64,000 nt of DNA from Euptelea pleiosperma (taxonomy: Eukaryota > Streptophyta > Magnoliopsida > Ranunculales > Eupteleaceae), in assembly GCA_035048495.1 (NCBI GenBank), contig CM068545.1:45750450-45814449 (forward strand), given 5' to 3'. Of this stretch, positions 10,503 through 23,800 are shown piece by piece (position 1 is the stretch's first letter; each line of letters begins with the position of its first letter). Position numbers and translations under genes: made by a program. The notes below the pieces were generated by a model. That model searched no databases. It saw only the letters and a list, made by a program, of their open reading frames with translations, and was not told the origin of the DNA.

Positions 10503-11462
10503 GAGTCAAATTACGAAGTCCGGTTGTGAAAAAGTCAATAACAAACTTGTTTCGATTGTCCCGAATCTTGTTCCAACACTACAAATGTGTTGAAACAATT
10601 ACAATGGAAGAGATTGAGTCAAATTACGAGGTCCGGTTGTGCAAAACTCACTAGTTATAAGCTTTGGAATGTGACGCACAAACTGAGTCCAATTAGAGTC
10701 ATTGATGAACGAATGGGACAAACTTGTTCCTATAGTCCCGAATCTTGTTTTAAACACTTCAAATGTGTTAAAACAATTCTAATAGAAGATATTGAGTGAA
10801 ATTACGAAGTCTGATTGCGAAAAAGTCAGTAATTATAGGATTAGGAATGTAACACCCAATCTGAGTCCAATTAGAGACATTGACGAACGAATGGAGCAAA
10901 CTTGTTCCGACTGTCCCGAATCTTTTTTCAACAGTTCAAATGTGTTGAAACAATTGTAATGGAAGATACTAAGTCCAATTACGAGACCGGTTGTGCAAAT
11001 GAAACTAGTTATAAGCTTGGGAATGTAACGCACAAACTGAGTCCAATTAGGGTCATTGACGCACGAATGCGGTAAACCAGTTCCGACAGTCCCGAATCTT
11101 GTTCCAACACTTCAAATGTGTTGAAACAATTGTAATAGAAGATATTAAGTCAAATTACGAAGTCCGATTGCGAAAAAGTAAGTAATTATAGGCTTAGGAA
11201 TGTAACAAACAAATTGAGTCCAATTAAAAACGTTGACGAACGGATGGAGCAAACTTCTTCCGACTGTCCTAAATCTTGTTCCAACACTTCAAATTACAGA
11301 TTCCGATTGCGAAAAAGTATGTAATTATAGGCTTAGGAATGTAACACACAAATTAAGTCCAATTAGAGACATTAACGAACGGATGGAGCAAACTTGTTTC
11401 AACTATCCCGATTCTTGTTCCAACACTTCAAATGTGTTAAAACAATTATAATAGGAGATATT
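10503..11462 (+). repeat. HOR interval 4 (960 bp): T A B C D|K/M
   Basis: A short interval in which D, starting at 11147, breaks off near 11295 and continues as a K/M monomer. The join lies at a shared tcaaat, so the two monomers are not joined in register and the interval is not T plus a whole number of monomers. A also carries one extra base (tttaaacac). Confidence 0.8.
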
Positions 11463-13698
11463 GAGTCAAATTACGAAGTCCGGTTGTGAAAAAGTCAATA
11501 ACAAACTTGTTCCGATTGTCCCGAATCTTGTTCCAACACTACAAATGTGTTGAAACAATTACAATGGAAGAGATTGAGTCAAATTACGAGGTCCGGTTGT
11601 GCAAAACTCACTAGTTATAAGCTTTGGAATGTGAAGCACAAACTGAGTCCAATTAGAGTCATTGATGAACGAATGGGACAAACTTGTTCCTATAGTCCCG
11701 AATCTTGTTCTAACACTTCAAATGTGTTAAAACAATTCTAATAGAAGATATTGAGTGAAATTACGAAGTCTGGTATCGAAAAAGTCAGTAATTAGAGGCT
11801 TAGGAATGTAACACCCAATCTGAGTCCAATTAGAGACATTGACGAACGAATGGAGCAAACTTGTTCCGACAGTCCCGAATCATGTTCCAACACATCAAAT
11901 GCTTTAATAGAATTGTAATAGAAGATATTGAGTCAAATTACGGATTCCGATTGCGAAAAAGTAAGTAATTATAGGCTTAGGAATGTAACACCCAAACTGA
12001 GTCCAATTAGAGACATTAACAAACAAATGGAGCAAACTTGTTCCGACTATCCCGAATCTTTTTTCAACAGTTCAAATGTGTTAAAACAATTGTAATGGAA
12101 GATATTGAGTCAAATTACGAGGTCCGGTTGTGCAAAAGTCACTAGTTATAAGCTTGGGAATGTAACGCACAAACTGAGTGCAATTGGAGTCATTTACGCA
12201 CGAATAGGGTAAACTTGTTCCGACAGTCCCTAATCTTGTTCCAACACATCAAATCCATTAAAACAATTGTAAGAGAAGATATTGAGTCAAATTACAGATT
12301 CCGATTGCGAAAAAGTAAGTAATTATAGGCTTAGGAATGTAACACACAAATTAAGTCCAATTAGAGACATTGACGAACGGATGGAGCAAACTTCTTTCGA
12401 CTGTCCCAAATCTTGTTCATACACTTCAAATATGTTGAAACAATAGTAATGGAAGAGTTTGAGTCAAATTACAGGGTCCGGTTGCGAAAAAGTCACTAGT
12501 TATAGGCTTCGGAATGGAACACACAAACTGAGTCCAAATAGAGACATTGACGCACGGATGGAGCAAAATTGTTGCGACTGTCCCGAATCTTTCTCAAACA
12601 CTTCAAATGTGTTGAAACAATAGTAATGGAAGAGTTTGAGTCAAATTACGATGTCTGGTTGCACAAAAGTCACTAGTTATAGGCTTCGGAATGTAACAAA
12701 CAAACTGAGTCCAATTAGAGACATTGACGCATGGATGGAGCAAACTTGTTTCGATTGTCCCGAATCTTGTTCCAAGACTTTAAATGTGTTGAAACAATTG
12801 CAATGGAACAGATTGAGTCAAATTACGAGATCCGGTTGCGAAAAAGTCATTTGTTATAAGCTTAGAAGTGTAACGCACAAACTGAGTCCAATTATAGCCA
12901 TTGACGCACGAACGGAGCAAACTTGTTCCGACTGTCCCGAATCTTGTTCCAAGTCTGCGAATGTTTTTAAACAATTGAAATAGAAGATATTGAGTCAAAT
13001 TACGAGGTCCGGTTGTGAAAAAGTCACTAGTTATAAGCTAAGGAATGTAACGCACAAACTGAGTCCAATTAGAGTCATTGACGCACGAATTGGGCAAACT
13101 TGTTCCGACAGTCCCGAATCTTGTTCATCACTTCAAATGTATTAAAACAATTGTAATACAAGATATTGAGCCAAAATACGAAGTCCGGTTACGAAAAATT
13201 CAGTAATTATAGGCTTAGGAATGTAACACCCAAACTGAGTCCAATTAGAGACATTAACAAACAAATGGAGCAAACTTGTTCCGACTGTCCCGAATCTTTT
13301 TTCAACAGTTCAAATGTGTTAAAACAATTGTAATGGAAGATATTGAGTCAAATTACGAGGTCCGGTTGTGCAAAAGTCACTAGTTATAAGCTTGGGAATG
13401 TAACGCACAAACTGAGTGCAATTGGAGTCATTTACGCACGAATAGGGTAAACTTGTTCCGACAGTCCCTAATCTTGTTCCAACACATCAAATGCGTTAAA
13501 ACAATTGTAATAGAAGATATTGAGTCAAATTACAGATTCCAATTGCAAAAAAGTATGTAATTATAGGCTTAGGAATGTAACACACAAATTAAGTCCAATT
13601 AGAGACATTAACGAACGGATGGAGCAAACTTGTTTCAACTATCCCGATTCTTGTTCCAACACTTCAAATGTGTTAAAACAATTATAATAAGAGATATT
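11463..13698 (+). repeat. HOR interval 5 (2236 bp): T A B/J K/I J K L M/F G H I J K/M
   Basis: Same monomer order and length as interval 2 (4970-7205), 6493 bp away. The two differ by scattered substitutions such as gtcatttgtt against gtcacttgtt. Together with interval 3 they indicate that a block of several HOR intervals was duplicated in the left part of the array. Confidence 0.8.
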
Positions 13699-15403
13699 GA
13701 GTCAAATTACGAAGTCCGGTTGTGAAAAAGTCAATAACAAACTTGTTCCGATTGTCCCGAATCTTGTTCCAACACTACAAATGTGTTGAAACAATTACAA
13801 TGGAAGAGATTGAGTCAAATTACAAGGTCCGGTTGTGCAAAACTCACTAGTTATAAGCTTTGGAATGTGACGCACAAACTGAGTCCAATTAGAGTCATTG
13901 ATGAACGAATGGGACAAACTTGTTCCTATAGTCCCGAATCTTGTTTTAACACTTCAAATGTGTTAAAACAATTCTAATAGAAGATATTGAGTGAAATTAC
14001 GAAGTCTGATTGCGAAAAAGTCAGTAATTATAGGATTAGGAATGTAACACCCAATCTGAGTCCAATTAGAGACATTGACGAACGAATGGAGCAAACTTGT
14101 TCCGACTGTCCCGAATCTTTTTTCAACAGTTCAAATGTGTTGAAACAATTGTAATGGAAGATACTAAGTCCAATTACGAGATCCGATTGTGCAAATGAAA
14201 CTAGTTATAAGCTTGGGAATGTAACGCACAAACTGAGTCCAATTAGGGTCATTGACGCACGAATGTGGTAAACCAGTTCCGACAGTCCCGAATCTTGTTC
14301 CAACACTTCAAATGTGTTGAAACAATTGTAATAGAAGATATTAAGTCAAATTACGAAGTCCGATTGCGAAAAAGTAAGTAATTATAGGCTTAGGAATGTA
14401 ACAAACAAATTGAGTCCAATTAAAGACGTTGACGAACGGATGGAGCAAACTTCTTCCGACTGTCCTAAATCTTGTTCCAACACTTCAAATGTGTTGAAAT
14501 AATAGTAATGGAAGAGTTTGAGTCAAATTACGGGGTCCGGTTGTGAAAAAGTCACTAGTTATAGGCTTCGGAATGTAACACACAAACTGAGTCCAATTAG
14601 CGACATTGACGCACGGATGGAGCAAAATTGTTTCGACTGTCCCGAATCTTTTTCAAACACTGCAAATGTGTTGAAACATTAGTAATAGAAGAGTTTGAGT
14701 CAAATTACGAGGTCCGGTTGCACAAAAGTCACTAGTTATAGGCTTCGGAATGTAACAAACAAACTGAGTCCAATTAGAGTCATTGACGCACGAATTGGGC
14801 AAACTTGTTCCGACAGTCCCGAATCTTGTTCAACACTTCAAATGTGTTAAAACAATTGTAATACAAGATATTGAGCCAAAATACAAAGTCCGGTTACGAA
14901 AAAGTCAGTAATTATAGGCTTAGGAATGTAACACCCAAACTGAGTCCAATTAGAGACATTAACAAACAAATGGAGCAAACTTGTTCCGACTGTCCCGAAT
15001 CTTTTTTTAACAGTTCCAATGTGTTAAAACAATTGTAATGGAAGATATTGAGTCAAATTACGAGGTCCGGTTGTGCAAAAGTCACTAGTTATAAGCTTGG
15101 GAATGTAACGCACAAACTGAGTGCAATTGGAGTCATTTACGCACGAATAGGGTAAACTTATTCCGACAGTCCCTAATCTTGTTCCAACACATCAAATGCG
15201 TTAAAACAATTGTAATAGAAGATATTGAATCAAATTACAGATTCCGATTGCGAAAAAGTATGTAATTATAGGCTTAGGAATGTAACACACAAATTAAGTC
15301 CAATTAGAGACATTGACGAACGGATGGAGCAAACTTGTTTCAACTATCCCGATTCTTGTTCCAACACTTCAAATGTGTTAAAACAATTATAATAGGAGAT
15401 ATT
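13699..15403 (+). repeat. HOR interval 6 (1705 bp): T A B C D E F/H I J K/M
   Basis: One T and nine full monomers. The first part copies interval 3. At 14697 an F monomer switches in its middle to H sequence (gaattgggc, tgttcaacac), skipping whole monomers while keeping register. Confidence 0.8.
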
Positions 15404-17816
15404 GAGTCAAATTACGAAGTCCGGTTGTGAAAAAGTCAATAACAAACTTGTTCCGATTGTCCCGAATCTTGTTCCAACACTACAAATGTGTTGAAACAAT
15501 TACAATGGAAGAGATTGAGTCAAATTACGAGGTCCGGTTGTGCAAAACTCACTAGTTATAAGCTTTGGAATGTGACGCACAAACTGAGTCCAATTAGAGT
15601 CATTGATGAACGAATGGGACAAACTTGTTCCTATAGTCCCGAATCTTGTTCTAACACTTCAAATGTGTTAAAACAATTCTAATAGAAGATATTGAGTGAA
15701 ATTACGAAGTCTGGTTGCGAAAAAGTCAGTAATTAGAGGCTTAGGAATGTAACACCCAATCTGAGTCCAATTAGAGACATTGACGAACGAATGGAGCAAA
15801 CTTGTTCCGACAGTCCCGAATCTTGTTCCAACACATCAAATGCTTTAAAAGAATTGTAATAGAAGATATTGAGTCAAATTACGGATTCCGATTGCGAAAA
15901 AGTAAGTAATTATAGGCTTAGGAATGTAACACCCAAACTGAGTCCAATTAGAGACATTAACAAACAAAAGGAGCAAACTTGTTCCGACTGTCCCGAATCT
16001 TTTTTCAACAGTTCAAATGTGTTAAAACAATTGTAATGGAAGATATTGAGTCAAATTACGAGGTCCGATTGTGCAAAAGTCACTAGTTATAAGCTTGGGA
16101 ATGTAACGCACAAATTGAGTGCAATTGGAGTCATTTACGCACGAATAGGGTAAACTTGTTCCGACAGTCCCTAATCTTGTTCCAACACATCAAATCCATT
16201 AAAACAATTGTAAGAGAAGATATTGAGTCAAATTACAGATTCCGATTGCGAAAAAGTAAGTAATTATAGGCTTAGGAATGTAACACACAAATTAAGTCCA
16301 ATTAGAGACATTGACGAACGGATGGAGCAAACTTCTTTCGACTGTCCCAAATCTTGTTCATACACTTCAAATATGTTGAAACAATAGTAATGGAAGAGTT
16401 TGAGTCAAATTACGGGGTCCGGTTGTGAAAAAGTCACTAGTTATAGGCTTCGGAATGTAACACACAAACTGAGTCCAATTAGCGACATTGACGCACGGAT
16501 GGAGCAAAATTGTTTCGACTGTCCCGAATCTTTTTCAAACACTGCAAATGTGTTGAAACATTAGTAATAGAAGAGTTTGAGTCAAATTACGTGGTCCAGT
16601 TGCACAAAAGTCACTAGTTATAGGCTTCGGAATGTAACAAACAAACTGAGTCCAATTAGAGACATTGACGCACGGATGGAGCAAACTTGTTTCGATTGTC
16701 CCGATTCTTGTTCCAAGACTTTAAATGTGTTGAAACAATTGCAATGGAACAGATTGAGTCAAATTACGAGATCCGGTTGCGAAAAAGTCACTTGTTATAA
16801 GCTTAGGAGTGTAACGCACAAACTGAGTCCAATTATAGCCATTGACGCACGAACGGAGCAAACTTGTTCCGACGGTCCCGAATCTTGTTCCAAGTCTTCA
16901 AATGTGTTAAAACAATTGTAATAGAAGATATTGAGTCAAATTACGAGGTCCGGTTGTGAAAAAGTCATTAGTTATAAGCTAAGGAATGTAACGCACAAAC
17001 TGAGTCCAATTAGAGTCATTGACGCACGAATGGGGCAAACTTGTTCCGACAGTCCCGAATCTTGTTCAACACTTCAAATGTGTTAAAACAATTGTAATAC
17101 AAGATATTAAGCCAAAATATGAAGACCGGTTACGAAAAAGTCAGTAATTATAGGCTTAGGAATGTAACACCCAAACTGAGTCCAATTAGAGACATTGACG
17201 AACGAATGGAGCAAACTTGTTCCGACAGTCTCGAATCTTGTTCCAACACATCAAATGCGTTCAAAAAATTGTAATAGAAGATATTGAGTCAAATTACAGA
17301 TTCCGATTGCGAAAAAGTAAGTAATTATAGGCTTAGGAATGTAACACACAAATTGAGTCCAATTAGAGACATTTGCGAACGGATGGTGCAAACTTCTTTC
17401 GACTGTCCCAAATCTTGTTCATACACTTCAAATGTGTTGAAACAATAGTAATGGAAGAGTTTGAGTCAAATAACAGGGTCCGATTGCGAAAAAGTCACTA
17501 GTTATAGGCTTCGGAATGTAACACACAAACTGAGTCCAAATAGAGACATTGACGCACGGATGGAGCAAAATTGTTGCGACTGTCCCGAATCTTTCTCAAA
17601 CACTTCAAATGTGTTGAAACAATAGTAATGGAAGAGTTTGAGTCAAATTACGATGTCCGGTTGCACAAAAGTCACTAGTTATAGGCTTCGGAATGTAACA
17701 ACCAAACTGAGTCCAATTAGAGTCATTGACGCACGGAAGGAACAAACTTGTTTCAACTATCCCGATTCTTGTTTCAACACTTCAAATGCGTTAAAACAAT
17801 TATAATAAAATATATC
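15404..17816 (+). repeat. HOR interval 7 (2413 bp): T A B/J K/I J K E F G H I/J K L M
   Basis: It has the canonical length, but the order is a shuffled one with thirteen full monomers including three hybrids. Equal length therefore does not mean canonical order here. Confidence 0.75.
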
Positions 17817-19833
17817 GAGTCAAATTACGAAGTCCGGTTGCGAAAAAGTCTATAACAAACTTGTTCCGATTGTTCCGAATCTTGTTCCAACACTTCAAAT
17901 GTGTTGAAACAATTGCAATGGAAGAGATTGAGTCAAATTACGAGGTCCGGTTGTGCAAAACTCACTAGTTATAAGCTTTGGAATGTGACGCACAAACTGA
18001 GTCCAATTAGAGTCATTGATGCACGAATGGGACAAACTTGTTCCTATAGTCCCGAATCTTGTTCTAACACTTCAAATGTGTTAAAACAATTCTAATAGAA
18101 GATATTGAGTGAAATTACGAAATCTGGTTGCGAAAAAGTCAGTAATTATAGGCTTAGGAATGTAACACCCAATCTGAGTCCAATTAGAGACATTGACGAA
18201 CGAATGGAGCAAACTTGTTCCGACAGTCCCGAATCTTGTTCCAACACATCAAATGCTTTAAAACAATTGTAATAGAAGATATTGAGTCAAATTACGGATT
18301 CTGATTGCGAAAAAGTAAGTAATTATAGGCTTAGGAATGTAACACACAAATTGAGTCCAATTAGAGACATTGACGAACGGATTGAGCAAACTTCTTTCAA
18401 CTGTCCTAAATCTTGTTCATACACTTCAAATGTGTTGAAACAATAGTAATGGAAGAGTTTGAGTCAAATTACAGGGTCCGGTTGCGAAAAAGTCACTAGT
18501 TATATAGGCTTCGAAATGTAACACACAAACTGAGTCCAAATAGAGACATTGACGCACGGATGGAGCAAAACTATTGCGACTGTCCCGAATCTTTCTCAAA
18601 CACTTCAAATGTGTTGAAACAATAGTAATGGAAGAGTTTGAGTCAAATTACGATGTCCGGTTGCACAAAAGTCACAAGTTATAGGCTTCGGAATGTAACA
18701 AACAAACTGAGTCCAATTAGAGACATTGACGCAGGGATAGAGCAAACTTGTTTCGATTGTCCCAAATCTTGTTCCAAGACTTTAAATGTGTTGAAACAAT
18801 TGCAATGGACCAGATTGAGTCAAATTACGAGATCCGGTTGCGAAAAAGTCACTTGTTATAAGCTTAGGAGTGTAACGCACAAACTGAGTCCAATTATAGT
18901 CATTGACGCACGAACGGAGCAAACTTGTTCCGACTGTCCCGAATCTTGTTCCAAGTCTTCAAATGTGTTAAAACAATTGTAATAGAAGATATTGAGTCAA
19001 ATTACGAGGTCCGGTATTGAAAAAGTCACTAGTTATAAGCTAAGGAATGTAACGCACAAACTGAGTCCAATTAGAGTCATTGACGCACGAATGGGGCAAA
19101 CTTGTTCCGACAGTCCCGAATCTTATTCAACACTTCAAATGTGTTAAAACAATTGTAATACAAGATATTGAGCCAAAATACGAAGTCCGGTTACGAAAAA
19201 GTCAGTAATTATAGGCTTAGGAATGTAACACCCAAACTGAGTCCAATTAGAGACATTGACGAACGAATGGAGCAAACTTGTTCCGACTGTCCCGAATCTT
19301 TTTTCAACAGTTCAAATGTGTTAAAAAAATTGTAATGGAAGATATTGAGTTAAATTACGAGGTCCGGTTGTGCAAAAGTCACTAGTTATAAGCTTGGGAA
19401 TGTAACGCACAAACTGAGTGCAATTGGAGTCATTTACTCACGAATGGGGTAAACTTGTTCTGACAGTCCCTAATCTTGTTCCAACACATCAAATGCGTTA
19501 AAACAATTGTAATAGAAGATATTGAGTCAAATTACAGATTCCGATTGCGAAAAAGTAAGTAATTATAGGCTTAGGAATGTAACACACAAATTGAGTCCAA
19601 TTAGAGACATTGACGAACGGATGGTGAAAACTTCTTTCGACTGTCCCAAATCTTGTTCATACACTTCAAATGTGTTGAAACAATAGTAATGGAAGAGTTT
19701 GAGTCAAATTACAGGGTCCGGTTGCGAAAAAGTCACTAGTTATAGGCTTCGGAATGTAACAAACTTGTTTCAACTATCCCGATTCTTGTTTCAACACTTC
19801 AAATGCGTTAAAACAATTATAATAAAATATATC
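17817..19833 (+). repeat. HOR interval 8 (2017 bp): T A B/J K L M/F G H I J K L|M
   Basis: Ten full monomers, then an L monomer cut at about 19764 and joined off-register to M. The joint gtaacaaacttg shares aacaaac between the two partners. The T here reads gtctataacaaac, a variant shared with 19834 and distinct from all other T copies. Confidence 0.78.
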
Positions 19834-20830
19834 GAGTCAAATTACGAAGTCCGGTTGCGAAAAAGTCTATAACAAACTTGTTCCGATTGTCCCGAATCTT
19901 GTTCCAACACTTCAAATGTGTTGAAACAATTGAAATGGAAGAGATTGAGTCAAATTACGAGGTCCGGTTGTGCAAAACTCACTAGTTATAAGCTTTGGAA
20001 TGTGACGCACAAACTGAGTCCAATTAGAGTCATTGATGCACGAATGGGACAAACTTGTTCCTATAGTCCCGAATCTTGTTCTAACACTTCAAATGTGTTA
20101 AAACAATTCTAATATAGATATTGAGTGAAATTACGAAGTCTGGTTGCGAAAAAGTCAGTAATTATAGGCTTAGGAATGTAACACCCAATCTGAGTCCAAT
20201 TAGAGACATTGACGAACGAATGGAGCAAACTTGTTCCGACAGTCCCGAATCTTGTTCCAACACATCAAATGCGTTAAAACAATTGTAATAGAAGATATTG
20301 AGTCAAATTACGGATTCCGATTGCGAAAAAGTAAGTAATTATAGGCTTAGGAATGTAACACACAAATTGAGTCCAATTAGAGACATTGACGAACGGATGG
20401 AGCAAACTTCTTTCGACTGTCCTAAATCTTGTTCATACACTTCAAATGTGTTGAAACAATAGTAATGGAAGAGTTTGAGTCAAATTACAGGGTCCGGTTG
20501 CGAAAAAGTCACTAGTTATAGGCTTCGGAATGTAACACACAAACTGAGTCCAAATAGAGACATTGACGCACGGAAGGAGCAAAATTGTTGCGACTGTCCC
20601 GAATCTTTCTCAAACACTTCAAATGTGTTGAAACAATAGTAATGGAAGAGTTTGAGTCAAATTACGATGTCCGGTTGCACAAAAGTCACTAGTTATAGGC
20701 TTCGGAATGTAACAACCAAACTGAGTCCAATTAGAGTCATTGACGCACGGATGGAACAAACTTGTTTCAACTATCCCGATTCTTGTTCCAACACTTCAAA
20801 TGTGTTAAAACAATTATAATAGAAGATATT
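19834..20830 (+). repeat. HOR interval 9 (997 bp): T A B/J K L M
   Basis: The shortest in-register interval: T plus five monomers. B/J is a hybrid that jumps from the B side of the HOR to the J side, removing eight monomers relative to the canonical unit. Confidence 0.8.
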
Positions 20831-23800
20831 GAGTCAAATTACGAAGTCCGGTTGTGAAAAAGTCAATAACAAACTTGTTCCGATTGTCCTGAATCTTGTT
20901 CCAACACTTCAAATGTGTTGGAACAATTACAATGGAAGAGATTGAGTCAAATTACGAGGTCCGGTTGTGCAAAACTCACTAGTTATAAGCTTTGGAATGT
21001 GACGCACAAACTGAGTCCACTTAGAGTCATTGATGCACGAATGGGACAAACTTGTTCCTATAGTCCCGAATCTTGTTCTAATACTTCAAATGTGTTAAAA
21101 CAATTCTAATAGAAGATATTGAGTGAAATTACGAAGTCTGGTTGCGAAAAAGTCAGTAATTATAGGCTTAGGAATGTAACACCCAATCTGAGTCCAATTA
21201 GAGACATTGACGAACGAATGGAGCAAACTTGTTCCGACTGTCCCGAATCTTTTTTCAACAGTTCAAATGTGTTGAAATAATTGTAATGGAAGATACTAAG
21301 TTAAATTACGAGATCCGGTTGTGCAAATGAAACTAGTTATAAGCTTGGGAATGTAACGCACAAACTGAGTCCAATTAGGGTCATTGACGCACGAATGCGG
21401 TAAACCTGTTCCGACAGTCCCGAATCTTGTTCCAACACTTCAAATGTGTTGAAACAATTGTAATAGAAGATATTGAGTCAAATTACGAAGTCCGATTGCG
21501 AAAAAGTAAGTAATTATAGGCTTAGGAATGTAACAAACAAATTGAGTCCAATTAAAGACGTTGACGAACGGATGGAGCAAACTTCTTCCGACTGTCCTAA
21601 ATCTTGTTCCAACACTTCAAATGTGTTGAAATAATAGTAATGGAAGAGTTTGAGTCAAATTACGGGTCCGGTTGCGAAAAAGTCACTAGTTATAGGCTTC
21701 GGAATGTAACACACAAACTGAGTCCAATTAGACATTGACGCACGGATGGAGCAAAATTGTTTCGACTGTCCCAATCTTTTCAAACACTGCAAATGTGTTG
21801 AAACATTAGTAATAGAAGAGTTTGAGTCAAATTACGAGGTCCGTTGCACAAAAGTCACTAGTTATAGGCTTCGGAATGTAACAAACAAACTGAGTCCAAT
21901 TAGAGACATTGACGCACGGATGGAGCAAACTTGTTTCGATGTCCCGAATCTTGTTCCAAGACTTTAAATGTGTTGAAACAATTGCAATGGAACAGATTGA
22001 GTCAATTACGAGATCCGGTTGCGAAAAAGTCACTTGTTATAAGCTTAGGAGTGTAACGCACAAACTGAGTCCAATTATAGCCATTGACGCACGAACGGAG
22101 CAAACTTGTTCCGACTGTCCCGAATCTTGTTCCAAGTCTTCAAATGTGTTAAAACAATTGTAATAGAAGATATTGAGTCAAATTACGAGGTCCGGTTGTG
22201 AAAAAGTCACTAGTTATAAGCTAAGGAATGTAACGCACAAACTGAGTGCAATTGGAGTCATTTACGCACGAATGGGGTAAACTTGTTCCGACAGTCCCTA
22301 ATCTTGTTCCAACACATCAAATGCGTTAAAACAATTGTAATAGAAGATATTGAGTCAAATTACAGATTCCGATTGCGAAAAAGTAAGTAATTATAGGCTT
22401 AGGAATGTAACACACAAATTAAGTCCAATTAGAGACATTGACGAACGGATGGAGCAAACTTCTTTCGACTGTCCCAAATCTTGTTCATACACTTCAAATG
22501 TGTTGAAACAATAGTAATGGAAGAGTTTGAGTCAAATTACAGGGTCCGGTTGCGAAAAAGTCACTAGTTATAGGCTTCGGAATGTAACACACAAACTGAG
22601 TCCAAATAGAGACATTGACGCACGGATGGAGCAAAATGTTGCGACTGTCCCGAATCTTTCTCAAACACTTCAAATGTGTTGAAACAATAGTAATGGAAGA
22701 GTTTGAGTCAAATTACGATGTCCGGTTGCACAAAAGTCACTAGTTATAGGCTTCGGAATGTAACAAACAAACTGAGTCCAATTAGAGACATTGACGCAGG
22801 ATAGCAAACTTGTTTCGATTGTCCCGAATCTTGTTCCAAGACTTTAAATGTGTTGAAACAATTGCAATGGAACAGATTGAGTCAAATTACGAGATCCGGT
22901 TGCGAAAAAGTCACTTGTTATAAGCTTAGGAGTGTAACGCACAAACTGAGTCCAATTATAGCATTGACGCACGAACGGAGCAAACTTGTTCCGACTGTCC
23001 CGAATCTTGTTCCAAGTCTTCAAATGTGTTAAAACAATTGTAAAGAAGATATTGAGTCAAATTACGAGGTCCGGTTGTGAAAAAGTCACTAGTTATAAGC
23101 TAAGGAATGTAACGCACAAACTGAGTCCAATTAGAGTCATTGACGCACGAATGGGCAAACTTGTTCCGACAGTCCCGAATCTTGTTCAACACTTCAAATG
23201 TGTTAAAACAATTGTAATACAAGATATTGAGCCAAAATACGAAGTCCGGTACGAAAAAGTCAGTAATTATAGGCTTAGGAATGTAACACCCAAACTGAGT
23301 CCAATTAGAGACATTGACGAACAAATGGAGCAAACTTGTTCCGAACTGTCCCGAATCTTTTTTCAACAGTTCAAATGTGTTAAAACAATTGTATGGAAGA
23401 TATTGAGTCAAATTACGAGGTCCGGTTGTGCAAAAGTCACTAGTTATAAGCTTGGGAATGTAACGCACAAACTGAGTGCAATTGAGTCATTTACGCACGA
23501 ATGGGTAAACTTGTTCCGACAGTCCCGAATCTTGTTCCAACACATCAAATGCGTTAAAACAATTGTAATAGAAGATATTGAGTCAAATTACAGATTCCGA
23601 TTGCGAAAAAGTAAGTAATTATAGGCTTAGAATGTAACACACAAATTGAGTCCAATTAGAGACATTGACGAACGATGGAGCAAACTTCTTTCGACTGTCC
23701 CAAATCTTGTTCATACACTTCAAATGTGTTGAAACAATAGTAATGGAAGGGTTTGAGTTAAATTACAGGGTCCGGTTGCGAAAAAGTCACTAGTTATATA

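Noticed and set aside
22986..23618. 210-codon frame, the longest in the array
   Set aside because: It is kept open by single-base indels in the poorly resolved sequence beside the gap; sister copies have stops there.
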